A stretch of 64,000 nt of DNA from Puniceicoccaceae bacterium. GTDB lineage: Bacteria; Verrucomicrobiota; Verrucomicrobiia; Opitutales; Coraliomargaritaceae. The stretch spans positions 1-64,000 of the forward strand of contig PBYS01000019.1 in assembly GCA_002729725.1 (NCBI GenBank), in the 5' to 3' direction. Position numbers and translations under genes: made by a program. The notes beneath the pieces were generated by a model. The model made no database searches. It was not told where the DNA came from and saw only the letters and a program-made list of their open reading frames with translations. Positions 37,418 to 47,967 of the stretch are shown piece by piece. Numbering within the stretch: position 1 is the stretch's first letter; the number at the start of each line of letters is the position of its first letter.

Positions 37418-37510
37418 TCTATCATGAACGACAAGCTGGAAGCTCGTCACTACTTTTTTAACTCTCGCCTAAAATGAATGATAAGCTGGACGCTTGTCAC
37501 TACTTTTTAA
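37418..37510. repeat. Duplicated hairpin-containing ~45-bp unit after the helicase gene
   Basis: Two diverged copies (from about 37423 and 37474) share ATGAAYGAYAAGCTGGA, then GTCACTACTTTTT. Each has a small hairpin, GACAAGCT-GGA-AGCTCGTC in one and GATAAGC-TGGAC-GCTTGTC in the other. They follow the minus-strand helicase gene (stop at 37507) and may serve as its transcript end. Confidence 0.6.
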
Positions 37511-38967
37511 CGATTGCGACCACGGCTGCGGTTGCTGCGTTGACCGCTGTTGCCGCCGCTACTTGCTGTGCTGGCAGTTTGGGGGCGTGGGCTGCTTGAG
37601 GCGCCTGCGCTTCTGGGCTTGCCACCACCGCCGCCACGTGGGCCGTTTGGGTTGCTCTTGCGTGGACCGCCACGACTGTTGCCGCCGCCGCGTGGGCCGC
37701 GGGCACCGCCGCCACCTCCGCGAGGGCCACGGTTGCCGCCGCGTCCGCCGCCTCCGCCGCCTTGTTTGGGCTTTTGTGCGGGCGCGCCGCTGGTGTGGTG
37801 ATGCTCAATCGGAGCAGCGTGGTATTCGTGGGAATACACGGGCACGCTGCGCTTGATTAGTTTTTCAACTTCACGTAAGAGTGCGACTTCATCTTCGGAG
37901 CAAAAAGAGAGCGCTTTGCCGCTGGTGCCGGCGCGGGCTGTGCGACCAATTCGGTGCACGTAGGCGTCGGACTCCATCGGCAGGTCGAAATTGATCACGA
38001 GTGTGATGTTTTTAACGTCGATACCGCGCGCGGCCACATCGGTGGCCACCAGTACTCGAACTTCGCCCTTTTTGTATTGGTCGAGCGTCTTTTGACGTGC
38101 GTTCTGTGATTTGTTGCCGTGCAGGGAGTCGGCTTCGATGCCGAGGCTGCAGAGTTTGCGAGCTAAGTTTTTAGCGCCGTGTTTGGTGCGGCTGAAAACA
38201 AGGCTCAACTCTTGATTATTGGCATTGGCCTGGTGTTCTTGAATGAGGTCGAGCAGCAGGTTTTGTTTGTCTGCTTTTTTGACGAAGAGCACGTGTTGAT
38301 CAATCTTCTCAGCGGTTGTGCCTTGTGGCGCGATGCGTATTTCCTTGGGATTGTGCAATAGGCCGTTGGCGAGTTTGGTGATCTCGGGCGCCATGGTGGC
38401 GGAGAAGAGTAAAGTGTGACGCTGCTGTGGTATGGCGGCGGCAATCTTTTGAATGTCGCGGATGAAGCCCATGTCCAGCATGCGGTCGGCTTCGTCTAGG
38501 ATGAAGGTGTCGACCTGTGAGATGTCGATGTGGCCTTGTTGTTTTAAGTCTAATAAGCGACCGACGGTGGCAACGAGTATGTCCAGGCCGCCATAAAGTG
38601 CTTTAATTTGGGGTCTCTCAGAGACGCCTCCGAAGACCATGCCTACTTTCAGCCCGAGGCCTTCGCCATAGGTTTTAAAGCTTTCGGTGACTTGCACTGC
38701 TAGCTCACGAGTCGGGGTGAGGATTAGGCAGCGCACGCCGCGACGGAAGGGCTTGCGTGGGTTACGGGCAAAGCCATCAAGCACGGGCAGTGCAAAGGCG
38801 GCGGTCTTACCGGTGCCGGTTTGCGCGCAGGCGAGCAGGTCGTGGCCTTCCAGTAAGACTGGAATTGCTTTTGCTTGGATGGGAGAAGGCGTAGTGTAGC
38901 CCTTCGCTTTGAGTGCACGTTGGATCGGATCCGCCAAAGCAAGATCCTGAAATGTAATTTCGGACAT
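37507..38967 (-). CDS. DEAD-box RNA helicase (RhlE-like) with RGG tail
   Basis: 486 residues. Q motif at the N-terminus (KGYTTPSPIQAKAIP), Walker A AQTGTGKTAAF (about 45-55), PTRELA, LDEADRMLDMGF (about 156-167), SAT, and HRIGRTARAG (about 339). The catalytic core ends near 375. A basic tail of about 85 residues is rich in Arg and Gly (GGGRGGNRGPRGG, GPRGGGNSRGG), typical of RNA-binding RGG boxes. It unwinds RNA duplexes in ribosome assembly or mRNA decay. The Arg/Gly coding produces a strongly GC-rich stretch at 37620-37770. RhlE is the closest group; the exact subfamily is uncertain. Confidence 0.92.
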   Translation of the reverse strand: MSEITFQDLALADPIQRALKAKGYTTPSPIQAKAIPVLLEGHDLLACAQTGTGKTAAFALPVLDGFARNPRKPFRRGVRCLILTPTRELAVQVTESFKTYGEGLGLKVGMVFGGVSERPQIKALYGGLDILVATVGRLLDLKQQGHIDISQVDTFILDEADRMLDMGFIRDIQKIAAAIPQQRHTLLFSATMAPEITKLANGLLHNPKEIRIAPQGTTAEKIDQHVLFVKKADKQNLLLDLIQEHQANANNQELSLVFSRTKHGAKNLARKLCSLGIEADSLHGNKSQNARQKTLDQYKKGEVRVLVATDVAARGIDVKNITLVINFDLPMESDAYVHRIGRTARAGTSGKALSFCSEDEVALLREVEKLIKRSVPVYSHEYHAAPIEHHHTSGAPAQKPKQGGGGGGRGGNRGPRGGGGGARGPRGGGNSRGGPRKSNPNGPRGGGGGKPRSAGASSSPRPQTASTASSGGNSGQRSNRSRGRNR

Positions 38968-39304
38968 AGTATAGACTGCGCCATTTGAAAAATTGCAGGC
39001 ACGGGAGCAATCGATGACAGTTGTTTGTTGCTTAAATCAACCGCTCATCGATGACGGACCGAAACAAGTTGGCGCTGCGCGACCTCGCGCATCTGCCAGA
39101 AGGGGCGGGAGAAAGACGTTCTTCTTAAGAAATAGCAAGCTTTCTTTGGCAGCGCCTTCACGAGTATCTTAAATTAACCATATGAACAGTGTCCAAGTAA
39201 TCCGGATCAAAATGCAGCGATATCTTAAATTAACCAGGCTATAAGAAAATGGTTGACCAGAGTATGGGGAGTGTAGGAGTATAGGTGGAGTCGAGGAGAG
39301 CTGT
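38968..39304. other. 337-bp divergent gap between helicase and RAYT genes
   Basis: No gene seen. It contains two identical 16-bp direct repeats (TATCTTAAATTAACCA at 39165-39180 and 39221-39236) just upstream of the transposase gene. The remainder should carry the helicase promoter. No clear terminator or RNA was seen. Confidence 0.5.
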
Positions 39305-40321
39305 ATGAAAATTAGACGCACAAAGGTTCATGGGAGGGATGCGGTTTACCACTGTATGACGCGAGTTGTGAATGGAGAGAGGCTGTTCAAGGATCGGGAT
39401 AAGGAAATGCTGCGTAAGATGATTTGGCAGATTGCGGATTTCTGTGGGGTGCAAGTTTTGACCTATTGCGTGATGTCGAATCACTTTCACGTGCTGCTGC
39501 GCGTCCCGGATCTACAGAATGTGGATGATGCGGAACTGCTGCGCCGCTACCAGGTGCTCTATCCGAAGCCTACGAAGTATCAGTCGGCCTCCGCGAAGGT
39601 GCTGGCTTCTGAGTTTGCTAAAGATTCAGAGGATGCGGACGAGGTTCGTCGCAAATTGCTGGCGAGGATGGGGGATGTCTCTGAGTATATGAAGGCCGTA
39701 AAGCAGCGTTTCTCTGTCTGGTTTAATCGAAATCATCAGCGTTATGGCACGCTATGGGCGGATCGCTTTAAGTCAGTCCTGGTCGAGGGCCATGGGAACC
39801 CATTGCAAACGATGGCTGCCTATATCGACCTCAATCCTGTGCGTGCGGGTTTGGTGGAGGACCCGAAAGATTATCGTTTCTGTGGCTATGCGGAAGCGGT
39901 GGCCCATTCGGCGGGCTCAGGGTCGGCGGCGAGGGAGGGGTTGCTTCGTATCTGGGCGGCGTATGCCGACGGAGGCTTGCGTCATAACGTATCGAAGTCC
40001 GGGGCGCTACGGATGCACCGCGAATTGATCTTCGGTAAACGTGTATCGGAGGCGGGCATCTCTGAGATGTCGCGTGAGAAGGCTCTTAAGCTGTTGGAGC
40101 AGGGCGACGGCAAACTTTCTAAGGCTGCTGTGCTGCGCTGCCGGGTGCGTTATTTTACGGATGGGGCCATCCTTGGCTCGGAGGAGTTCGTCCGCGGGTT
40201 TGTCGGAGCTTGGCAGCGGGAGCGTGGGCGTAAGCGCCCGCCGAAAGGGCATGCGTTGCAGGGAGCCGACTGGGGAGATCTCTCAGTGATCCAAGGTTTA
40301 CGCAGTCAGATCTTTAGTTAG
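39305..40321 (+). CDS. REP-associated-type tyrosine transposase (RAYT, Y1_Tnp)
   Basis: 338 residues. The N-terminal Y1 transposase domain (about 1-180) has YHCMTRVVNGERLFKD and the HUH metal motif NHFHVLLRVP (about 59-68). The nucleophile region lies within the MKAVKQRFSVWFNRNHQRYG and TLWADRFKSVLVEG segments, ending in AAYIDLNPVRAGLVEDPKDY. A C-terminal extension of about 120 residues is basic. RAYTs are single-copy, immobile relatives of IS200/IS605 enzymes that are linked to REP hairpins. No IS200-type hairpin ends were recognised around it, whereas two hairpin-repeat families occur in the window. The enzyme may act on one of them. Confidence 0.87.
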   Translation: MKIRRTKVHGRDAVYHCMTRVVNGERLFKDRDKEMLRKMIWQIADFCGVQVLTYCVMSNHFHVLLRVPDLQNVDDAELLRRYQVLYPKPTKYQSASAKVLASEFAKDSEDADEVRRKLLARMGDVSEYMKAVKQRFSVWFNRNHQRYGTLWADRFKSVLVEGHGNPLQTMAAYIDLNPVRAGLVEDPKDYRFCGYAEAVAHSAGSGSAAREGLLRIWAAYADGGLRHNVSKSGALRMHRELIFGKRVSEAGISEMSREKALKLLEQGDGKLSKAAVLRCRVRYFTDGAILGSEEFVRGFVGAWQRERGRKRPPKGHALQGADWGDLSVIQGLRSQIFS

Positions 40322-40359
40322 TTTGCCCGTATCCAGGCCCAAAGGGCGGTGAGTGACAT

Positions 40360-41757
40360 TTATTCCTGCAACTCGGCCATCTCGTCGGCGATATCTTCCA
40401 GCGGATAGCTCCAGATTTCAGAAAGGGTGGGGTGGTACCAGTGCACTTTGAGCAGGTCTTGCACGGTAGCTTTGAGCGTGACGGCGACGGCCATGGCATG
40501 GATGAGCTCGCCGCCGTCTTTGCTGACGCATTCGGCGCCCAAGACGACGCCGGTCTTTTTGTCGGCGAGCACTTTGACGTAGCCGTATTTGGCTTCCATC
40601 AGGATGGACTTGCCATGATCGTCGAAGGGATAGTCGGCGCTGAGATATTCGATCCCGCGCTCTTTGAGTTGGTTCTCGCTGAGCCCGACGCTGCCGATTT
40701 GCGGATCGGTAAAGACCACTGCGCAGAGGTTGTCGTAGTCGACGCGTTCGGCGGGGCGGCCAGTGGCATGTTTCGCGGCAACTTCGCCCTGCATGAGGGC
40801 GACGTGCACGATTTCGTGCGGGCCGGCCACATCGCCGCAGGCGTAGACGCGCGAGTTACTGGTCTGCTGCATGGCGTTACAATTGATGTGTCCGCTATGC
40901 AGGGTGCTGATGCCTGCTTCGGTGAGCCCGAGCCCTTTAGTGGCGGGGCGACGACCGAGTGCATTTAGCAAGTGTGGTGCAGTGACGACGACCGTTTGTC
41001 CTTGGTGCTCAAATTCGACTGTGAAGCTGCCGTTCTGCTGCTGCACAGAGCTAAGTGCCGTGTCCGTGTAAAGCTGAATGCCTTCATCGCGGAAGGCGCT
41101 TTCAATCACGCTGGCTGCTTCGGGTGACATCTCTTTTAGAATGTGAGGACTGCGTTGAATTTGTATGACTTCGCTGCCTATGCGGCGTAGGAATTGGGCC
41201 AGTTCACATGCGACGATGCCGCCACCGAGGACGATGACTTTTTCGGGCAGGAAGTCGAGTTCGAGCACTTCGTCGCTGGTCCAGTAGGGCACATCGCTTA
41301 GTCCGGGTATTGGCGGTTCGGATACGACGGACCCGGTGGCGATCATGAAGTGATCCGCTGTGAGCTCTGTGCCGTCGCTGAGGCGGATGGTGCGCGAGTT
41401 GATAAACTTCGCGCGACTACGAAAAAGGGTGAAGCGCTCGCTCTCCAGTTGCTCTTGGCGGTATTCTGCGAATTCTTGGATAGTATCCAACTTACGTTGA
41501 TGCAGTGCTGCCATGTCTGCTGCGGCAGTCGGAATCTTGAGGCCGAATTGCTCCGCTTTATGTGCCAAGTGTAATACTTCTGCGGAGTAGATCAAAGTTT
41601 TGGAGGGCATGCAGCCGCGTAGGATGCATAGGCCGCCGAGCGTTTCGGCGTTATCAATGATGGCGACGTGCTTGCAACTTTCGCGGGCGGTGCGCGCTGC
41701 GGCGTAGCCTCCGCTGCCGCCTCCGATGACGATGTAATCAAAGTGTGTTTGGCTCAT
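40360..41757 (-). CDS. Dihydrolipoamide dehydrogenase-like flavoprotein disulfide reductase
   Basis: 465 residues. FAD-binding GGGSGGYAAARTA at the N-terminus, redox-active disulfide GGLCILRGCMPSK (about 41-53, C-x4-C), NAD(P)H-binding VIVLGGGIVACELAQFLRR (about 173-191), second FAD motif VYACGDVAGP (about 307), and the C-terminal active-site HPTLSEIWSY. No pyruvate or 2-oxoacid dehydrogenase genes are adjacent, so it could be a stand-alone Lpd, a mercuric-reductase-like or another class I reductase. The HPTLSE motif favours the Lpd type. Its start overlaps the stop of the upstream O-antigen-ligase-like gene (ATGA), showing translational coupling. Confidence 0.87.
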   Translation of the reverse strand: MSQTHFDYIVIGGGSGGYAAARTARESCKHVAIIDNAETLGGLCILRGCMPSKTLIYSAEVLHLAHKAEQFGLKIPTAAADMAALHQRKLDTIQEFAEYRQEQLESERFTLFRSRAKFINSRTIRLSDGTELTADHFMIATGSVVSEPPIPGLSDVPYWTSDEVLELDFLPEKVIVLGGGIVACELAQFLRRIGSEVIQIQRSPHILKEMSPEAASVIESAFRDEGIQLYTDTALSSVQQQNGSFTVEFEHQGQTVVVTAPHLLNALGRRPATKGLGLTEAGISTLHSGHINCNAMQQTSNSRVYACGDVAGPHEIVHVALMQGEVAAKHATGRPAERVDYDNLCAVVFTDPQIGSVGLSENQLKERGIEYLSADYPFDDHGKSILMEAKYGYVKVLADKKTGVVLGAECVSKDGGELIHAMAVAVTLKATVQDLLKVHWYHPTLSEIWSYPLEDIADEMAELQE

Positions 41758-43211
41758 TTTTCTTTCTCGTTGTATGGTTGATTATAGAAGGGGACGCGTC
41801 GTTGGCTCTCGGGGGTGACTAGTCGGGGGCGTGCGGCGTCCACTTCGTCGACTTGATTACGGCTTACTTCTGCCCAACGCAGGGAGCTGAAGAATATAAC
41901 AAAGAAGCTAAACAGGACTGCGGGTGCCATAAAGGGTGAATCGCATAAGGCTAAAAGTAACACTGAACTGCAGCCAATTAGCAGGTGGTTAGTCAGGCGC
42001 ACATTACGTGCATCGCGAAGATAGCGGACAATGAAAGCAGTCAAAAAGAACAGTATTACGATGAAGCCGATTAGACCAAGCTCTGCGAGGAGTTGAAGCC
42101 AATCGGAGGCGGCGCGTTCAGATCTTTGCCCGAGTAGCATGTCGTTACTATAGAAGGGGAGTAATCTTTCATAGCTATCGATGCCCCATCCGAAGACTGG
42201 GCTGTCTTTGAACATGTCGATCGCGGCCATGCGAAGCGCACTCGCATTGTCGGTCACAGCTTGGTCTTGGAAAATACGAAAGATGCCGCCTGCAAAGCTG
42301 AGGCAGGCGGTCAGGCCGCTACAGGTGGCGATGGATCGGTGGTGCGGGTCTTTAGGGTTGGCGATGAATTCCACCGCGACGATGAGTAGCATAGCGGAGA
42401 GTGTGAGCAGCAAAATAGCAGCTGGAAGCGGGGCTTTAACTAAGAACCCAGTAGTTCCTAGTAAGGTGCCACCGGTTAGATACCAAGGGCCAGTGGAGTT
42501 GATGAAGCCGGGATTGTCTTCGTAGCGCGTTGTGAGCAGTGACATTGCGATACAGGCGCAGCACCAGAGTGAGGCAAAGGCCGCCCAATGTCCGTCATAG
42601 GGAAAGAAGGCAAAGAAATCATTCGCACCCGTGCCAGGCGTGAAGAGGGGCTTGGTGAGTCCGAGCCCCTTTTGTATGTAACCGAACACGCCCACTAGCA
42701 CGGCTCCTAGGCATAACCAAGGGAAGAGGCGTTCGAAAAAGGCGCGTGACTTGGGCACGATGTAGAGCGAGGTCGCCATCAGGTAGGTGCCGCAGTATGC
42801 GAAGGTAGTTAACCACGCGGTATTATCGACGGCGGAGATCGGGCGCCACAGGCTGATTGGGGCGAGTGTGTGGTATAGATTGTTATCTATCGTGACGCTG
42901 TTGAGTGGATTTTGGGTGAGTCCGAGCACAAATTGCAGTGCTAGTATCCAGGCGGGCGCGGAGCATAACCAGAACTTAGGCCAGAGTAAATCGACGAAGA
43001 AGGGGTGCGTGTGCTCGTGTGTTTTTAAGACTAAGGGTGTTAGACAGCCGATGATGAGTAAGCTGCCTAAGAGCCAGAGGGAGCGTGGATCACCCAGCCA
43101 ATTGACAATGCTCGCCATGATTAAGATCACGCCGAAGAGTATCGCTTCGGCAGGCGTGAAGCTGTCGCGTAGTAGTTGGTCGCGAGGGCGAATGGGGGTG
43201 GATTCTTGCAC
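41754..43211 (-). CDS. O-antigen ligase/polymerase-like membrane protein
   Basis: 485 residues with about ten to twelve hydrophobic helices. The large extracytoplasmic loop contains MFKDSPVFGWGIDSYERLLP, and ASDWLQLLAELGLIGFIVIL follows; these fit the Wzy_C/O-antigen ligase (WaaL) signature in which a 'PxxGxG' segment is followed by a D/WLQLLAELGLIG helix. It is predicted to polymerise surface polysaccharide or ligate it to a lipid or protein acceptor in the periplasm. It is not linked to glycosyltransferase genes here. Confidence 0.75.
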   Translation of the reverse strand: MQESTPIRPRDQLLRDSFTPAEAILFGVILIMASIVNWLGDPRSLWLLGSLLIIGCLTPLVLKTHEHTHPFFVDLLWPKFWLCSAPAWILALQFVLGLTQNPLNSVTIDNNLYHTLAPISLWRPISAVDNTAWLTTFAYCGTYLMATSLYIVPKSRAFFERLFPWLCLGAVLVGVFGYIQKGLGLTKPLFTPGTGANDFFAFFPYDGHWAAFASLWCCACIAMSLLTTRYEDNPGFINSTGPWYLTGGTLLGTTGFLVKAPLPAAILLLTLSAMLLIVAVEFIANPKDPHHRSIATCSGLTACLSFAGGIFRIFQDQAVTDNASALRMAAIDMFKDSPVFGWGIDSYERLLPFYSNDMLLGQRSERAASDWLQLLAELGLIGFIVILFFLTAFIVRYLRDARNVRLTNHLLIGCSSVLLLALCDSPFMAPAVLFSFFVIFFSSLRWAEVSRNQVDEVDAARPRLVTPESQRRVPFYNQPYNEKEK

Positions 43212-43237
43212 AGTCAGAGGGGCGCTTGAGGCGTGAA

Positions 43238-43789
43238 CTAAAAGCTATGTGGCCAGCAGATTGATTCAGCAATCTCTTGGGCGCAATTTTCGTCGCAAAG
43301 TGCTCGCACAATGCTCAGGGCAAATTCGGTCGCAGTGCCGGCCCCGCGGGAGGTGATGACAGATCCGTCGCGCACGACGCTTTGCTGGCGGGCCTCAGGA
43401 AGTTCATTCAGAGTGCTGGGGTGTGCTGTATAGGCGATGTTTGGGCTGATCTCTGCATCGAGTAGTAGCAGCGGCGCGGCACAGATACAAGCGATGAGCT
43501 TGCCGCTTTGATGATTACGCTGGAGGCATTCGATGATCTGTGGGTTCTTGCGTAGCTGTAGTATGCCGGGACCTCCGGGGAGAATGACCGCGTCAAATTC
43601 GTCTGCGGCGACATCGGCGAGTCGGTGCGTGGCCTGCATGGTGATGCCGTTGCGGCCTGTCACGAGTGTTGCATTGCTGGTGGAGGCTTGCACGACTTCG
43701 ATCTCAGCACGTGCTAGGAGGTCGATCGGTGCGACGGCTTCCATTTCTTCGAAGCCGGGGTGCAGGAGTATGAGTGCGCGTTTTTTCAT
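43238..43789 (-). CDS. DJ-1/PfpI family protein (YajL-like)
   Basis: 183 residues from the ATG at 43789. The start is fixed by the ATGA overlap with the upstream hydrolase and by MKKRALILLHPGFEEMEAVA; an earlier in-frame ATG adds 13 residues. Conserved Glu in GFEEMEA, nucleophile elbow IACICAAPLLLL (Cys near 102), and TSRGAGTATEFAL near the end. DJ-1/YajL proteins take part in protection from oxidative or glyoxal stress. Coupled to the alpha/beta hydrolase. Confidence 0.9.
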   Translation of the reverse strand: MKKRALILLHPGFEEMEAVAPIDLLARAEIEVVQASTSNATLVTGRNGITMQATHRLADVAADEFDAVILPGGPGILQLRKNPQIIECLQRNHQSGKLIACICAAPLLLLDAEISPNIAYTAHPSTLNELPEARQQSVVRDGSVITSRGAGTATEFALSIVRALCDENCAQEIAESICWPHSF

Positions 43790-44574
43790 AGTAGCTTTCC
43801 TTGAATAAATGGGAGGGTGATATTCCAATAGTCGGGGCCAGCGAAGTCAATCAGACCTCCGTGGCCCGCGCCTTCGACGAATAGTTTGTATTTGGGCCCT
43901 GTGATCGCGCGCCAGTTTTTGAGGGCGTGTTGAAAGGGTACGATGCGATCTTCGGTGCCGTGGATGATGAGGACGGGGCATTGTATCCGAGGGAGGCGCG
44001 CGTAATTGTCGAAGCGATCCCATGGGAGTAGCTTGATTTGAGTCATCACTCGAAATGTCGAGGTAAAAGCGCCGTCCAGTATGAGTCCTGCAACTTGAGT
44101 GCGTTCCGCCAACCAGGTGGATGGACCGCTGCCCAGGGAGCGACCATAGAGCGTGATTTGTTGGGGGCGATAGCCTAGGGTTTCGGTGACATATTTATAA
44201 CTGGCATGAATGGCTGCGTAGCAGCCCGCTTCGCTGGGGCTGCCGAGACTGGTGCCGTAGCCGGGGTAATCGTAGGCAAATACGGAGATCCCCTTTTGCT
44301 GCAGGTCTTGCAGCCAAGGGCGAGCCATGCCGATGTCTTCGCCATTGCCATGGCTATAGATTAGAATGCGATCGCTGTTGGAGGCCTTTAAATAGTAGGC
44401 TGAGATGCTCATGCCTGCGCTGCTTTGTAGTTTCAGGATGCTCGCGTCGTCTTGATAGCTACTGGGCGGGGCGGGGAAGATCAGCGTGCCCGAGCGTAGA
44501 GCGGCATAAGCATTGATTCCGGCGTAGAGGATACACAGGCTGGCAATCAGTAAGATGGAAACATTGGCAATCAT
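43786..44574 (-). CDS. Alpha/beta hydrolase (BEM46/ABHD13-like), membrane-anchored
   Basis: 262 residues from the ATG at 44574. An N-terminal hydrophobic segment (VSILLIASLCILYAGINAYA) acts as anchor or signal. The oxyanion region SHGNGEDIG, nucleophile elbow YGRSLGSGPS (Ser about 145), Asp in LIIHGTEDRIVPF, and His in VEGAGHGGLIDF complete the triad. This is the S33-type/BEM46 layout. The substrate is unknown. Divergent from the aminotransferase gene 84 bp away. Confidence 0.85.
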   Translation of the reverse strand: MIANVSILLIASLCILYAGINAYAALRSGTLIFPAPPSSYQDDASILKLQSSAGMSISAYYLKASNSDRILIYSHGNGEDIGMARPWLQDLQQKGISVFAYDYPGYGTSLGSPSEAGCYAAIHASYKYVTETLGYRPQQITLYGRSLGSGPSTWLAERTQVAGLILDGAFTSTFRVMTQIKLLPWDRFDNYARLPRIQCPVLIIHGTEDRIVPFQHALKNWRAITGPKYKLFVEGAGHGGLIDFAGPDYWNITLPFIQGKLL

Positions 44575-44658
44575 TTGCTTGTGGGGCGTGCGGAGAGGCG
44601 GCACGCTTTCTTTTTACAATATCGGATCACTCGAGAGATCAAATGCAATTCCCTTATA

Positions 44659-45939
44659 ATGGTTAATTCAGAGACACCCATATCTTTCTCACGGCAGGGG
44701 CGCGAAATCGCGACGCCAGTGATTGTTGATTTAATGGCGCGCGCGTTGGCAAACCCAGACCTGCTTTCTTTGGCGGCTGGTTTTACCGATAATGCTGTGC
44801 TGCCGCGCGAGCTGGTGGGGCGCTTTGCGGCTGAATTGACACAGTCGGGAGTGCCCGAGGAGCCCCTGCAGTATGGGCAGAACCAAGGGCGGCAACGCTT
44901 GCGTGAACTTTCTTGCGCCGCGATCGAGTCGCATCCCGGTGAGCGGGCGGGTGTATTTGATCCGGCGGCGATGTTTGTGAGCAATGGCTCACAGCAAGCG
45001 CTCTACCTAGCGGTGCAAGCGATTTGCGATCCAGGCGATATCGTCTTGGTGGAAGATCCGAGTTATTTCGTGTGCTTGGAAATGTTGAAAGGCCTCGGGC
45101 TGCGACCGGTGGGGATTCCTTGCGATGCGGAAGGGGGTATTTTGCCGGATGGTCTGGAGGCGCGCTTGCAGGAGTTGGATGCCGCGGGGGAGCGCTCCAA
45201 AGTGAAGGCGATTTATTTAGTCAGTTATTTCTGTAATCCGAGTAGTCGCTCGTTGGCTGAGGCCGAGAAGAGGGCCGTGGCTGAGGTCTTGCTGCGGACG
45301 GGGTATACTATTCCCGTTATTGAGGATGCGGCCTATCGCGATCTTTATTTCGATGCGCCGCACCCGGCGCCTTCGATTATTAGTATGCCTGAGTTTGAGC
45401 CCTTCCCTAAGCTCTATTTGGGCACTTACACTAAACCCTTCGCTACAGGGCTGAAGATCGGTTATGGCTATTGCACGCATGAGGTCTGGAAGGAGAAGAT
45501 ACTTTGTATTAAGGGGCATCAGGACTTTGGCTCGCCACATTTTGCGCAAGCGATCATTGAGCGCGTGCTCGACGCAGGGCTCTACCCCGAGCACCTTGCT
45601 CGCATTCAGGCGCACTATGCGCGCAAGGCGCAAATCCTTGACTCGGCATTGGCTGAGGGTGGCTTGCGTGAGTCTGGCTGGGCATGGAAGGTCCCGCAGG
45701 GGGGGCTTATTTTCTGGTTGCGGGCTCCCGAGGGCATGGATTTGCGCATGCAGTCAGACTTTTGCCAGGGCTGCATTGAACAAGGCGTGCTATATGTGCC
45801 GGGCGATCTATGTTTCGCAAGTGGGGCGCCTTGGAATTGTGCGCGCCTTTCCAGTGGCGCCTTGCCCGAAGCAAAATTACGCGAAGCGGCAGGGCGTTTT
45901 GTAGCGCAGGCAGCTCGTTCGGTTGAGTGCCTTGGATAG
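44659..45939 (+). CDS. PLP-dependent aminotransferase, class I/II (MocR/2-aminoadipate-like)
   Basis: 426 residues from the ATG at 44659 (MVNSETPISFSRQGREIATP). Features: LLSLAAGFTDNAVLP, LQYGQNQGRQRLRELSC, VSNGSQQALYLAVQAICDPG, VEDPSYFVCLEML, and the PLP lysine in YLGTYTKPFATGLKIGYGY (about 255). The domain looks like the aminotransferase part of MocR regulators or LysN without the DNA-binding module. Substrate unknown. Its stop lies inside an 8-bp hairpin (45929-45949). Confidence 0.88.
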   Translation: MVNSETPISFSRQGREIATPVIVDLMARALANPDLLSLAAGFTDNAVLPRELVGRFAAELTQSGVPEEPLQYGQNQGRQRLRELSCAAIESHPGERAGVFDPAAMFVSNGSQQALYLAVQAICDPGDIVLVEDPSYFVCLEMLKGLGLRPVGIPCDAEGGILPDGLEARLQELDAAGERSKVKAIYLVSYFCNPSSRSLAEAEKRAVAEVLLRTGYTIPVIEDAAYRDLYFDAPHPAPSIISMPEFEPFPKLYLGTYTKPFATGLKIGYGYCTHEVWKEKILCIKGHQDFGSPHFAQAIIERVLDAGLYPEHLARIQAHYARKAQILDSALAEGGLRESGWAWKVPQGGLIFWLRAPEGMDLRMQSDFCQGCIEQGVLYVPGDLCFASGAPWNCARLSSGALPEAKLREAAGRFVAQAARSVECLG

Positions 45940-45986
45940 TTTCCAAGGCTTCTGCCGAGTCTTAGGCGTCCGCTTTTTTGGCGGGA

Positions 45987-47967
<1,981 letters not shown>

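Noticed and set aside
37494-37856. Cys/Arg-rich and Pro-rich frames over the helicase tail
   Set aside because: Products of the GC-rich RGG coding repeat read in other frames; no independent evidence for genes.
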